In this document: one piece after another, positions 50,987 through 59,838 of the stretch
Position numbering within the stretch: the stretch's first letter is position 1
Layout of the letters: every line of letters starts with the position of its first letter
Assembly (NCBI RefSeq): GCF_030499575.1
Contig: NZ_JASTLC010000001.1
Coordinates: 2,380,001 to 2,444,000 of the forward strand
Direction: 5' to 3'
Source: Streptomyces sp. DG2A-72
GTDB lineage: Bacteria > Actinomycetota > Actinomycetes > Streptomycetales > Streptomycetaceae
Length of the DNA stretch: 64,000 nt
The notes under the pieces: generated by a model
The model's database searches: none
The model's input: only the letters and a program-made list of their open reading frames with translations
What the model was told of the DNA's origin: nothing
Program-made: the position numbers and the translations under genes

Positions 50987-51420
50987 GCGCTGGTCACAGC
51001 GGCGGCCGGGTGCTGACCCTGGACACGGTGGTCCGCCTTCGCCGCGGACTGCACACCCCCACAGCACCCCTGCGGCTCCCCGTCCCCGAGGGCATGACCG
51101 CCCCCCTCGGCTGTGACGCGGTGGCGGTGCCGGCCCGCCTCGGCGCGCTGGTGCTGCCCCGGCTGCCCCGCGTGGGCTGCGTCTACGCCGACGATGCGCA
51201 CTGGTGGTGGATCGTCCCGTCCGACTCCGACTGCGCCCTGGAGTGGCCGGCCCCTGTGCGCTATGCCACCGGCGCCCTGATCCCGGACGCCCCGCAGGCC
51301 CCGGGCCTGATCCACCGGCCGGACGGCAAAGTGCCGTACACCCCGCCGATCCCGCTGTACCTGGCCCTGTGCCGGGTCACGGGCACGACCCCCGTCTGGT
51401 CACGGCCGGTGAGCGCGTAA
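50977..51420 (+). CDS. Conserved hypothetical protein
   Basis: 147 aa: VLTLDTVVRLRRGLHTPTAP, LGCDAVAVPARLGALVLPRL, CVYADDAHWWWIVPSDSDCA, LEWPAPVRYATGALIPDAPQ, KVPYTPPIPLYLALCRVTG. It resembles small Streptomyces proteins encoded next to regulatory HATPase genes, but I recognise no domain of known function. ATG 50977 overlaps the last 10 nt of the HATPase gene, so the two are coupled. A hairpin terminator follows. Confidence 0.8.
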   Translation: MAVGAGHSGGRVLTLDTVVRLRRGLHTPTAPLRLPVPEGMTAPLGCDAVAVPARLGALVLPRLPRVGCVYADDAHWWWIVPSDSDCALEWPAPVRYATGALIPDAPQAPGLIHRPDGKVPYTPPIPLYLALCRVTGTTPVWSRPVSA

Positions 51421-51445
51421 GCACAGGGCGTACGCCCGCGTGCTT
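51419..51445 (+). terminator. Hairpin after the 147-aa gene
   Basis: AAGCAC-A-GGGCG-TA-CGCCC-GC-GTGCTT: an interrupted 11-bp stem overlapping the stop codon of the upstream gene. It separates the regulatory cluster from the ABC exporter gene. Confidence 0.6.
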
Positions 51446-51526
51446 CGACCTCTGCCTTCTGCGCTCTCCCCCAGGGGCATATGTCCCGCGATAGTGGCCG
51501 TCGTCCACGATCGGGGGAGGTCCACG

Positions 51527-53473
51527 GTGGTCGGTAGGAAACGGGACGCGGAGAAACCCGAGGTCTCCGAATCCGAGCAGCTGCTCTTCGGCGGCCCGTT
51601 GCGCTACGACATGGGCTGGAACCAGCATCGTGACGCATTCCTGGAGCTGAACTTCCGGGCCATGGTGGCGCGGCTGCCCGGCATGCTGGCCTCCAGTTTC
51701 CGGCTGGCCTGGCAGGCCGACCGGCGGGCGGCGCGGACCGTGCTGGCCGCCGAGGTGGGCCGGGGTATGGCGCAGGCGGTGAGTCTGCTCGCGGTCAACA
51801 GCGTGCTGGGCCGGCTGCTGGCGGGCGGCGCCATCGAGGACCGGCTGCGCGGAGCGGTCCCCGCGCTGATCACGGTGGCCGCCGTGATGTTCGTATCGGC
51901 GCTGCTGCGGGCTGCGTCGACGTACGCCACCGGCCGGCTGGAGCCGAAGGTGGAGCGCGTTGCCACCGAGCGGTATCTGGAGCGGGCGGCGGCCGTGGAG
52001 CTGGCGGCGATCGAGGACCACACCTTCCACAAGCTGCTGGACACCGCGCAGTACGGCGCCCAGTCGGCCCGGCGCATGATCTCGTACAGCACCCGCGTGG
52101 TGAACGCGATGATCTCGCTGATCGCGGCGGCCGGTGTGCTGACCGTCCTGCATCCGGCGCTGCTTCCGCTCCTGGCGACGATGACGCTGCCGAGTGCGTG
52201 GAGCGCCCTGACGAACGCGCGGCGGCGGTACGAGTCCTTCCACACCTGGGTGCAGCATGCCCGCGCCGGGCACCTGATCAGCAGTCTGCTCACCGAACCG
52301 GCGGCGGCGCCGGAGATCCGGCTGCACGGCGTGGGCCCGTTCCTGCTGCGTCACTTCCGGGCGATGTCGGAGACGGCGGAGGCGGAACAGGCCCGGCTGG
52401 CGCGGCTGGCGGCCCGTACGGGACTGTTCGCGGCGGCGTGGACAGGCATCGCGACGGTGGCGACGTATGCCACGCTCGGTGGGCTGCTGCTCGCCGGGGC
52501 GATGGCCCTGTCCGTCGCGGGCACGGCCGTGATCGCGATCCGCACCGGCTCCTCCAGCCTCGACACCCTCGTCCTGGAGGTCAACGCGCTCCACGAGGAG
52601 GCGCTGTTCGTGGGCGATCTGCAACGGCTGTGCGTCGAGGCGGCCGAACGGGCGATCCCGGTCGGCGGCGACGCGCTCCCGGAGGCGCCCCGCGAGATCC
52701 ACTTCGAGAACGTGTCGTTCAGCTACCCGGGTGAGTCCACCCACCCGGCCCTGGACGACGTCACGCTCACCATCCCGCTCGGCCGGATCGTGGCGCTCGT
52801 CGGCGAGAACGGCTCCGGCAAGACGACGCTGGTGAAGCTGCTCTCGGGCCTGTACACGCCGGACCGGGGCCGGATCCTGTGGGACGGTGTCGACGCGGCG
52901 GGCGCGGACCGCCATCAACTCGCCGAGCGCATCGCGATGGTGGCGCAGGATTTCAAGCGCTGGCCGTTCACGGCTCGCGTGAATGTGGCCGTCGGCCGCT
53001 CCTCAGCGCCCCTCACCGAGGAACGCCTGGCCGCATCGGTGGCCGAGGCGGGCGCCGAGGACGTGGTCGCCGATCTGCCGCGGGGTCTGGACACCCTGCT
53101 GGCCCGGCACTTCAGCGGCGGTCACGAGCTGTCCGGCGGCCAGTGGCAGCGGCTCGGCATCGCGCGGGCGGCATACCGGCGCGGCAGCATCCTGATCGTC
53201 GACGAGCCGACGGCGGCCCTGGACGCGCGGGCCGAGCTGGAGGTCTTCGAGAAGATCCGCGCCCTGGCCTCCACCGGCCAGACGGTCATCCTCATCACCC
53301 ACCGACTGGCGTCCGTCCGCCACGCGGACCTGGTGCACGTCCTCGACCAGGGCCGCCTCGTCGAGTCCGGCACCCCCGACGAACTCCTCGCCACCGGCGG
53401 CGTCTACGCGGAGCTGTACTCGCTCCAGGCGGATCAGTTCACGACACCCGTACCGAAGGCGAGCTGGCGCTGA
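51527..53473 (+). CDS. ABC exporter half-transporter (permease-ATPase fusion)
   Basis: 648 aa. Membrane domain with about six helices (residues 50-340) and a C-terminal ATPase: Walker A GENGSGKTT at about 426, Q-loop VAQDFKR, signature ELSGGQWQRLGIARA at about 534, Walker B ILIVDEPTAALD at about 554 and the H-loop LITHRLASVRH. It must dimerise; no partner half is adjacent, so a homodimer is likely. GTG 51527 follows GGGGGAGG at 6 nt. Divergent membrane sequence (IEDHTFHKLLDTAQYGAQSA) suggests a peptide or lipid exporter, but the substrate is unknown. Confidence 0.93.
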   Translation: MVGRKRDAEKPEVSESEQLLFGGPLRYDMGWNQHRDAFLELNFRAMVARLPGMLASSFRLAWQADRRAARTVLAAEVGRGMAQAVSLLAVNSVLGRLLAGGAIEDRLRGAVPALITVAAVMFVSALLRAASTYATGRLEPKVERVATERYLERAAAVELAAIEDHTFHKLLDTAQYGAQSARRMISYSTRVVNAMISLIAAAGVLTVLHPALLPLLATMTLPSAWSALTNARRRYESFHTWVQHARAGHLISSLLTEPAAAPEIRLHGVGPFLLRHFRAMSETAEAEQARLARLAARTGLFAAAWTGIATVATYATLGGLLLAGAMALSVAGTAVIAIRTGSSSLDTLVLEVNALHEEALFVGDLQRLCVEAAERAIPVGGDALPEAPREIHFENVSFSYPGESTHPALDDVTLTIPLGRIVALVGENGSGKTTLVKLLSGLYTPDRGRILWDGVDAAGADRHQLAERIAMVAQDFKRWPFTARVNVAVGRSSAPLTEERLAASVAEAGAEDVVADLPRGLDTLLARHFSGGHELSGGQWQRLGIARAAYRRGSILIVDEPTAALDARAELEVFEKIRALASTGQTVILITHRLASVRHADLVHVLDQGRLVESGTPDELLATGGVYAELYSLQADQFTTPVPKASWR

Positions 53474-53476
53474 CCA

Positions 53477-53662
53477 TCACGCCGCGATGTCCGTGACGGC
53501 GTCACCGCCCCGAAGGATCACCAGGAACGAGTCCGTGGCGAGGTCCATCACGACTTCCGCGGGCAGGCCCTTCAGACGCTGCGCCTGCGCGAACTCCTCC
53601 GCCGGCCAGGAACCTCGCGGCCCGCCTGCGGGAAAGCTCTCGAGCACCGTTCGCCCGTTCAC
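53477..53662 (-). CDS. Small conserved protein, 61 aa
   Basis: MNGRTVLESFPAGGPRGSWP, AEEFAQAQRLKGLPAEVVMD, LATDSFLVILRGGDAVTDIA. GTG 53662 sits behind GGAGG at 6 nt, the best ribosome site in the area, and codon third positions are strongly G/C. It is convergent with the ABC exporter (3-nt gap). It has no cysteine, signal peptide or membrane helix. I do not recognise a family. Confidence 0.7.
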   Translation of the reverse strand: MNGRTVLESFPAGGPRGSWPAEEFAQAQRLKGLPAEVVMDLATDSFLVILRGGDAVTDIAA

Positions 53663-53815
53663 CCTGCACCTCCATGTAGCGCTGACTCATAGAGTTAAAC
53701 GCCAAAGTCGGGGTGAACGCCTCGCGAAGTGACGGTACTGAGACGTAGTTGACACTCGTCCACCACAGGGTGTGAGGACTCTCTCAGCATTTCGGGCAAA
53801 TAATCACTCTGTGCG

Positions 53816-54505
53816 TCAGTCTTCGTACTCATCGTGATACCGAATGCGCTCACTGCCCGCAGGCGCACCGAGAGCCGACGCGCGCCCCTTGGGCTCCTCC
53901 CACTCCTCCTGCCGCCCCAGCGCGGTCAGATCCAGCAGGCTGGTGGTCGATCCGAGTCCGTCGAGGCCGCGTTCGTACGTCGAGTAGGTGTGGAAGACGC
54001 GATCGCGGTCCCGCAGGAAGCAGCTGACGCCGGGCCGCTCGGACAGCTCCCCCTCGTGCTCCAGCGTCACCTCGAAGTCGTGGTTGAAGTCGCTGCCGTA
54101 CGACGAGTACCAGGGCAGCGTCCAGCCCATCCGCGCCTTGAACGGCAGGATCTTCGTGTACGGCGCCCTGGACACCGCCGCGAACGTCGTCCCGCGCGCG
54201 TGCAGATGCGCGAGATGCCCGATCTGGTCCAGGAATGCGGAGCAGCTGCGGCAGCCGGCGTCCCATTCGGGCGCGAACATGAAGTGGTACACGACGAGTT
54301 GGTGGCGTCCCGCGAAGAGGTCCAGCAGCGTGGCCTTGCCGTCGCCGCCCTCGAACACGTACTCCGTGCCGACCTCGACCATCGGCAGCCCGCGCCGCTC
54401 GGCGTTCAGCACATCCCTCGCGCGCGTGGCCGCCTTCTCCTTGAGAAGCAGTTCGGCACGTGCCGCACGCCATGCGTCACGCGTCACGATCTCCGGAAGC
54501 GACAT
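53816..54505 (-). CDS. DUF899 family thioredoxin-like protein
   Basis: 229 aa. The DUF899 blocks are complete: RDAWRAARAELLLKEKAATR, YHFMFAPEWDAGCRSCSAFL with a CRSC redox-type motif, FAAVSRAPYTKILPFKARMG, WTLPWYSSYGSDFNHDFEVT and VFHTYSTYERGLDGLGSTTS. The fold is thioredoxin-like, and the biological role is unknown. ATG 54505 matches the family start. It lies downstream of a 260-nt gap holding a dispersed repeat. Confidence 0.9.
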   Translation of the reverse strand: MSLPEIVTRDAWRAARAELLLKEKAATRARDVLNAERRGLPMVEVGTEYVFEGGDGKATLLDLFAGRHQLVVYHFMFAPEWDAGCRSCSAFLDQIGHLAHLHARGTTFAAVSRAPYTKILPFKARMGWTLPWYSSYGSDFNHDFEVTLEHEGELSERPGVSCFLRDRDRVFHTYSTYERGLDGLGSTTSLLDLTALGRQEEWEEPKGRASALGAPAGSERIRYHDEYED

Positions 54506-54651
54506 GACCCCTCCAGTGCAACGGTCCGTTCTGGATGGTGACCGGAGGCGACGGCGGAACTCATCGCTGCTTCAGGAATTTTCTTGGGAAGGCGTGGAGT
54601 GAAGGCACGACCGACCAGGCGGGGCTGCCGTCGGGGCTGGCGGCAAGTTGA

Positions 54652-54740
54652 GCGCCCCAAAGGGGCGCGGGGCTGTGTCGATATGCGGCTCCGCCGCGTG
54701 GGCGCGACCAGCCACAACGGAGCCGCAGACGATCGACGGC
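54652..54740. repeat. Dispersed Streptomyces-type repeat with GCGCCCC hairpin
   Basis: GCGCCCC-AAA-GGGGCGC (54652-54668) is followed by CGGGGCTG and, after about 30 nt, GCGCGACCAGCCACAACGGA. This combination of a GCGCCCC/GGGGCGC stem and a GCGACCAGCCAC tail is found between genes in many Streptomyces chromosomes (from memory). Here it lies beyond the 3' end of the leftward deaminase gene and may act as its terminator. Confidence 0.6.
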
Positions 54741-54765
54741 CCATCACGGCACCCCCAGCGGAGCG

Positions 54766-56124
54766 CTACGTGTCGTACTCCTGGATCCGCTTGCCATGGC
54801 TCCGGTCCAGCAGTCCAGGCAGCCGCTCCCCCAACTCCCCCACGATCGCGGCCACATCCAGCGTCAACAGCTCACGGTCACGCATCAGGATCCGCCCATC
54901 GACGATCGTCGTACGGACGTCGGCGGACCTGGCGCTGTGCACCAGGGTCGCGGCGAGGTCGTGCACGGGCTGGGTGTGCGGGCCGGTGAGGTCGACGAGG
55001 ATGATGTCGGCGCGGCGGCCCGGTGCGATGCTGCCCAGCTCATCCCCCAGCCCGACGGCCCGTGCGCTCTGCAGGGTCGCGTGGTGCAGGGCTTGACGGG
55101 ACGTCAGCCAGCGCGGGTCGCCCTGGGTCGACTTCTGGATGAGGGCGGTGAGCGCCATCGACTCCCATACGTCGAGGGAGTTGTTGGAGGCGGCGCCGTC
55201 CGTGGCGAGTCCGACGGGGATACCGATGTCGTACAGCGCGCGCACGGGTGTGGTGTCGGGCCAGGCGAACTTGAGATAGCCGCGCGGTGCGGAGGCGACG
55301 GCGATGCGTCCGGTGGCGCGTTCCAGGACGGGCAGGTCGCGGTCGAGGATGCCGGTGCCGTGGGCGATGAGGAGGTCGGTGTCGAGGAGCCCGGTGGCGG
55401 CGAGGACGTCGATGGGGGTGCGGCCGTGGCGGGCGAGGCTGGTGTCGGCCTGGTCGCGGTTCTCGGAGGCGTGGATGTGGACGGGGAGGCCGTGTTCGCG
55501 GGCGAGCGCGGCGGTGGCGGCGAGGTCGGCGTCGTCGACGGTGTAGGGGGCGTGCGGGGCGAGGGTGGTGGTGATACGGCCGCCTGCGCCTCCCCGGTGC
55601 CGTAGCGCGAACTCCAGGGACTTCTCCCGCCCTTGAGGACCCTGGGAGGAGAAGAAGGCCTCGCCGAGATGCGCACGCATCCCGCATTCGTCGACCACGG
55701 CGGCGACCGCGTCCATGGCGAAGTCGTGATCGGCGAAGCAGGTGACACCGCCGCGGATCATCTCGGCACAGGCGAGCCGCGCCCCCAACTCCACGTCCCT
55801 TTCGGTGAGGTTGGACTCGATGGGCCAGACGACGTCGTTGAACCACTCCTCGGTCGGCAGGTCCTCGGCGACACCGCGCAGCGCGACCATCGGGGCGTGT
55901 GTGTGGCAGTTGACGAGCCCGGGCATGGCGACCTGTCCGCGGGCGTCGATCCGTTCCCGCGCCGCCGGCCCTCCGACGTCGGCGGCGCTGGTGACCGCCT
56001 CGACGAGACCGTCCCGTACAACGATGGCGGCGTCTTCCTCGAACCCGATCCGCTCGTGATCGTCGTGCACGAGGACGGTGCATCCGGTGATGATGAGATC
56101 AGCTTCCACGGGAGAAGGCGTCAT
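54766..56124 (-). CDS. Amidohydrolase, 5'-deoxyadenosine/S-adenosylhomocysteine deaminase (MtaD/SsnA)-like
   Basis: 452 aa cytosolic TIM-barrel metal hydrolase. Metal ligands: NCHTH (His74, His76), His in PVHIHASENRDQ, His in LIAHGTGILD and Asp in LATDGAASNNSLDVWESMAL. The N- and C-terminal beta-sandwich segments and VVWPIESNLTERDVELGARL match adenosine-type deaminases. It could act on methylthioadenosine, deoxyadenosine or a related amine. There is no operon partner, since the neighbouring EEP gene is divergent. Confidence 0.9.
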   Translation of the reverse strand: MTPSPVEADLIITGCTVLVHDDHERIGFEEDAAIVVRDGLVEAVTSAADVGGPAARERIDARGQVAMPGLVNCHTHAPMVALRGVAEDLPTEEWFNDVVWPIESNLTERDVELGARLACAEMIRGGVTCFADHDFAMDAVAAVVDECGMRAHLGEAFFSSQGPQGREKSLEFALRHRGGAGGRITTTLAPHAPYTVDDADLAATAALAREHGLPVHIHASENRDQADTSLARHGRTPIDVLAATGLLDTDLLIAHGTGILDRDLPVLERATGRIAVASAPRGYLKFAWPDTTPVRALYDIGIPVGLATDGAASNNSLDVWESMALTALIQKSTQGDPRWLTSRQALHHATLQSARAVGLGDELGSIAPGRRADIILVDLTGPHTQPVHDLAATLVHSARSADVRTTIVDGRILMRDRELLTLDVAAIVGELGERLPGLLDRSHGKRIQEYDT

Positions 56125-56262
56125 CGGGCCAACGTACGACGGTGTAGTGCCGCGACGTGAGCCGAACCGCGCATCCCGTCGCGGCCCTGTCGCGGGGCGG
56201 CCCGTGCGGTCACCCTGGCCTCACCACAGCCCGCACCGATGGCTTCTGGAAAGGAGCCCGGC

Positions 56263-57216
56263 ATGTTCATCGGCACCTGGAACCTGGAGAACCTCTTTCT
56301 GCCCGGCGGCCCGTCAGGCCCGAAGGACAAGGCCGCGTACGAGACGAAGCTGGCCGCCCTCGCGAACGTGATCAAGGAACTCGACCCGGCGCTGCTCGGT
56401 GTGCAGGAGGTCGGCGAGGACACGGCGTTGCGGGACCTGATCGCGATGGTGGGCGGCACCTGGCACACCGCGCTCTCCCAGCACGGCGACAGCCGGGGCA
56501 TACGGGTCGGCTTCCTCAGCCGGACGCCGCTCGAGGTGCTGGCCGACACGACGGCGTTCCCGCCGAAGCTGCGCCCGGTGCAGGTGGACGACGACGGCAC
56601 GGCGGTGTCGGCGGCGGGCCGGGGCTTCCTGGCGGTGGAGACGGCGACGCAGGCGGGGCCGTTGCGGGTGGCGGTCTGCCATCTGAAGTCGAAGCTGCTG
56701 ACCTTCCCCGGAGGACGCTTCCACGCGCGCGACGAGGGCGAGCGGGCGCGGTTCGGGGCGTACGCGCTGTACCGGCGGGCGGCCGAGGCGACGGCGCTGC
56801 GGGCGCTCGCGGACGAGTTGCTGGCGGGCGACGGCCGCGAACGGGACGTGGTCGTGCTGGGCGACCTGAACGACGAGGTGCAGGCGGCCACCACGCAGAT
56901 CCTGCTCGGCCCGCCCGGCTCGGAGATCGGCACGCCCGGCTTCGAGGCCGCGGACAAGGGAGACGCGGCCCGCCTGTGGGACGTCGCCCCGCTCATACCG
57001 GCCGAGCGGCGCTTCTCGCGTATCAACTCCGGGCGGCGTGAGCTGATCGACCACGTGCTGGTCAGTCACCGTCTGGTCCGGCGGGTGTCGGAGGCGGGGA
57101 CGGGGCTGCCGGGGTCGGACACGCCGCGGTTGCCGTCCGTGGGGCCGGACCCTGCGGCTCGACGCGGGGAGCCGGGGTCGGACCACGCGCCGGTGTGGGT
57201 GCGGGTCGGAGACTGA
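56263..57216 (+). CDS. Endonuclease/exonuclease/phosphatase (EEP) family protein
   Basis: 317 aa, no signal peptide. EEP core motifs: GTWNLENLFLPGG, ALLGVQEVGEDTALRD (metal Glu), VAVCHLKSKLL, DVVVLGDLNDEVQAATTQIL (Asp/Asn) and the C-terminal GSDHAPVWVRVG with the catalytic Asp-His. RRELIDHVLVSH is the second conserved His/Asp block. ATG 56263 follows AAAGGAG. It could be a nuclease or a phosphodiesterase; sequence does not decide. Confidence 0.9.
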   Translation: MFIGTWNLENLFLPGGPSGPKDKAAYETKLAALANVIKELDPALLGVQEVGEDTALRDLIAMVGGTWHTALSQHGDSRGIRVGFLSRTPLEVLADTTAFPPKLRPVQVDDDGTAVSAAGRGFLAVETATQAGPLRVAVCHLKSKLLTFPGGRFHARDEGERARFGAYALYRRAAEATALRALADELLAGDGRERDVVVLGDLNDEVQAATTQILLGPPGSEIGTPGFEAADKGDAARLWDVAPLIPAERRFSRINSGRRELIDHVLVSHRLVRRVSEAGTGLPGSDTPRLPSVGPDPAARRGEPGSDHAPVWVRVGD

Positions 57217-57222
57217 GCTCCT

Positions 57223-57789
57223 GTGTCCGTTCCGGAGCGGCTGACGTGGACCGTCGACATCCTGGACCCCGATCCCGGAGACCGGGTGCTGGAGATCGGG
57301 TGCGGCCGGGGTGTCGCGGTCGCGTTGCTCTGCGAACGGCTCACGACAGGCACCGTCACCGCCGTCGACCGGTCTCGGACAGCGGTGGAGGCGGCGCGGC
57401 GGCGCAACGGCGAGTGCGTCGCCGCGGGCAGGGCGATGCTCCGGGTGGCAGCGGTGGAGGAGGCTGATTTCCCGGACGGATCGTTCGACAAGGTCTTCGC
57501 GGTGAACGTGAACCTCTTCTGGGTCCGGTCGCCGGAGAAGGAGCTGACGGCAGTGAGGCGGTGGCTGGCGCCGGGCGGAATCCTGTGCCTGTCGTGGGAA
57601 CCGCCGGATGCGCGACGGGCGACGGAGATCGCGGAGACGGTGACGGCCGCCGTCACCGCCCACGGCTTCGAGGCGGAGGTACTCACGGCGACCACGGCAA
57701 AGGGGGCCTGGCTGGTGTGTGTGCGTGCAACGAAGCTGCCCTCAGTCTTCGAGCAGCTGCCATGTGGTCAGGGCGAGCCTGGCCCGTAG
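57223..57789 (+). CDS. Class I SAM-dependent methyltransferase (small)
   Basis: 188 aa. Motif I VLEIGCGRGVAVALL at residues 22-36, acidic strand-2 end TVTAVDRS, motif IV FDKVFAVNVNLFWVRSPEKE and post-I RRWLAPGGILCLSWEPP. GTG 57223 lies 6 nt after the EEP stop, so the genes are probably co-transcribed. The 3' end overlaps the convergent PucR gene by 48 nt. Substrate unknown. Confidence 0.88.
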   Translation: MSVPERLTWTVDILDPDPGDRVLEIGCGRGVAVALLCERLTTGTVTAVDRSRTAVEAARRRNGECVAAGRAMLRVAAVEEADFPDGSFDKVFAVNVNLFWVRSPEKELTAVRRWLAPGGILCLSWEPPDARRATEIAETVTAAVTAHGFEAEVLTATTAKGAWLVCVRATKLPSVFEQLPCGQGEPGP

Positions 57790-58776
57790 CAGTCCGGTGG
57801 GTTCGGTGAGCTCGATGTCCAGGGCCTTTCCGAGCTGCTCGAGTCGGCGGGCGACGCTGCTGTGGTGCAGATGGAGCCGGTCGGCGGCCCGGCGCAGGGA
57901 GCCGGTGGCGCAGTAGGCGTCCAGGGTCTCCAGATCCTCCGGGCAGTCGGCGATACGGGCGATCGCGGCCACGTCGACGTTGTCTCGCGCGGCGTCCTCG
58001 GGCACCTGGGCGAGCAGGGCCAGCGCCCCCAGGCCTTCGTAGGTGACGACCGGCTGGCGCGAGGTGGTGAAGCGGAGCGCGGTGCGGGCCTGTTGCCAGG
58101 ACCGGTCGGGCGTTTCGGCGGCGCCGATGCCGGCGCGTGCGCCCGCCGGGAGCCGCGTCCGGTCCATGGTCGTGGTGAGGATGACGCCCACGTCGGCGAG
58201 CGGTGCCGCCTTCACCGGGCCGGCCGGGCAGAACAGGCCGGCGACCTTGTCGAGGGGCAGCCGCGACCGTACGGCGACGACCCGGACCGGCAGGTCGGCG
58301 GTGAACCCCAGCAGCCGTAGCGCCCGGGCCCGGGCCGCCTCGTCGCTGTCCGCGCTGATCACCAGCTCGACGAGGGCGGGGTCGGCCATGGTGGTACGGG
58401 CCGGACCGTACCGCTCGACGACGGCCGCCGCGGCGATGGCGAGCCGGTCGAGCAGCATGTCGTCGAGCGGGCCGGGCGGTCCGGGCCGCTCCAGCCACAC
58501 CGTGCCGATCTCCTCCTCGTCGAGGGTGATCGGCATCGCGCTGGACGCGGGTGACGGCGGGGCGGACGCCTCCCTGCCGTCGGACGAGACACGGATCGCG
58601 CGTCCCGTGCCGTGCAGCCGGATCCCGGCCACGCACTCGGCCAGTACCGCGGAGGCCCGGGCGAGCGCCGGGAGATCCACGCGGCGGCGCATCAGCGTGT
58701 CGTAGAACATGACGACCCGGATCGCGCCCTCGGCTTGGGAATCCAGGTGCGACAGCCGTGCGGCCAGTGCCTCCAT
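57742..58776 (-). CDS. PucR-type transcriptional regulator
   Basis: 344 aa. The C-terminal HTH is LDAYCATGSLRRAADRLHLH, HSSVARRLEQLGKALDIELT, the PucR/HTH_30 type; the middle region (ADPALVELVISADSDEAARA, VVAVRSRLPLDKV) is the GGDEF-like CdaR domain. The N-terminal ligand part is short. ATG 58776 follows GGAGG at 6 nt. Divergent transcription from the hydrolase-cupin pair makes these its likely targets. Confidence 0.88.
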   Translation of the reverse strand: MEALAARLSHLDSQAEGAIRVVMFYDTLMRRRVDLPALARASAVLAECVAGIRLHGTGRAIRVSSDGREASAPPSPASSAMPITLDEEEIGTVWLERPGPPGPLDDMLLDRLAIAAAAVVERYGPARTTMADPALVELVISADSDEAARARALRLLGFTADLPVRVVAVRSRLPLDKVAGLFCPAGPVKAAPLADVGVILTTTMDRTRLPAGARAGIGAAETPDRSWQQARTALRFTTSRQPVVTYEGLGALALLAQVPEDAARDNVDVAAIARIADCPEDLETLDAYCATGSLRRAADRLHLHHSSVARRLEQLGKALDIELTEPTGLLRARLALTTWQLLED

Positions 58777-58897
58777 GTCATGCCTCCGTCTCAGGAGGAT
58801 AGGTCCTCAACGCCGGGAAGGGGGGCGCCAATTGGCGCGCGAACGGGGCCCGATGCCCGACGGACGGCGGATGACCCGCGACGTGGCGGCGCTGAAG

Positions 58898-59803
58898 ATG
58901 GCTGACATGGATCCCGAACTCGAAGCATTCATCCCGTTGTTCCCCCGGGCCGACCTGACCGACCCGGTCATCGAACGCAAGAGCTTCGCCGAACTGGCGA
59001 CCGCCGTGCCCGCCCCGGACACCACCGGAATGGAGGTCGAGGACCGTACGGTGCCCGCCGATCCGGAGGTGCCGGTGCGGATCTACCGACCGCACCAGGC
59101 GCAGGGAGCCCTCGTCTGGCTGCACGGCGGCGGATTCGTCATGGGTGACCTCGACACCGAGCACCCGTGGGCCGCCCGGCTGGCGGACGCCTGCGGCGCG
59201 GTGGTGATGTCGGTGGGCTACCGCCTGGCCCCCGAACATCCGTTCCCGGCCGCCCTGGACGACGCCTACGCCGTACTGACCTGGGCCTGCGAGTACGCCG
59301 CCGAACTCGGCATCGACCCGGAGCGGATCGCGGTCGGAGGCCACAGCGCCGGCGGAGGGCTCGCGGCCGGAACGGCGTTGCGGGCACGCGACCAGCAGGG
59401 GCCGCCGATCTGTTTCCAGCTGCTCAACCAGCCCGGACTCGACGACCGCCAGGAGACCTGGTCGCAGCGGAACTTCACCGATACGCCCTGGATGAACCGC
59501 GACAAGGTCGCCGCGTCATGGAGGCACTACCTGGGCTCCGTGCCCGCCACGCCCTACGCCGCCCCCGCACGGGCCACCGACCTGTCCGGCCTGCCGCCCG
59601 CCTACATCGCCACCGCGGAGCTGTGCCCGAACCGCGACGAGGACATCACGTACGCGCTGCGACTGCTGGAGTCAGGCGTGTCGGTCGAACTGCACCAGTG
59701 GCCCGGGACGTTCCACGGGTCGCAGGCGATCCTGTCCGCCGACGTCTCCCAGCGCCAGATCGCCGAACTCGGCGCGGCTCTGCGCCGGGCGCTGGCCAAG
59801 TGA
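58898..59803 (+). CDS. Alpha/beta hydrolase of the hormone-sensitive-lipase (HSL) family
   Basis: 301 aa. The oxyanion motif HGGGF and the nucleophile motif GGHSAGGG are intact, with YRLAPEHPFPAALDDAYAVL between them and His in GTFHGSQAI. The usual acid motif (xE-x-D-P-L-R-D-E) reads TAELCPNRDEDI, placing Cys where Asp is normal. Starts at 58853, 58898 and 58907 are possible; 58898 was chosen from the homologous N-terminus MADMDPELEAF. It is followed by a cupin gene 35 nt downstream and is divergent from PucR. Confidence 0.88.
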   Translation: MADMDPELEAFIPLFPRADLTDPVIERKSFAELATAVPAPDTTGMEVEDRTVPADPEVPVRIYRPHQAQGALVWLHGGGFVMGDLDTEHPWAARLADACGAVVMSVGYRLAPEHPFPAALDDAYAVLTWACEYAAELGIDPERIAVGGHSAGGGLAAGTALRARDQQGPPICFQLLNQPGLDDRQETWSQRNFTDTPWMNRDKVAASWRHYLGSVPATPYAAPARATDLSGLPPAYIATAELCPNRDEDITYALRLLESGVSVELHQWPGTFHGSQAILSADVSQRQIAELGAALRRALAK

Positions 59804-59838
59804 CACATGGAAGATCACCGCAGAAAGGACGTCTCGCC

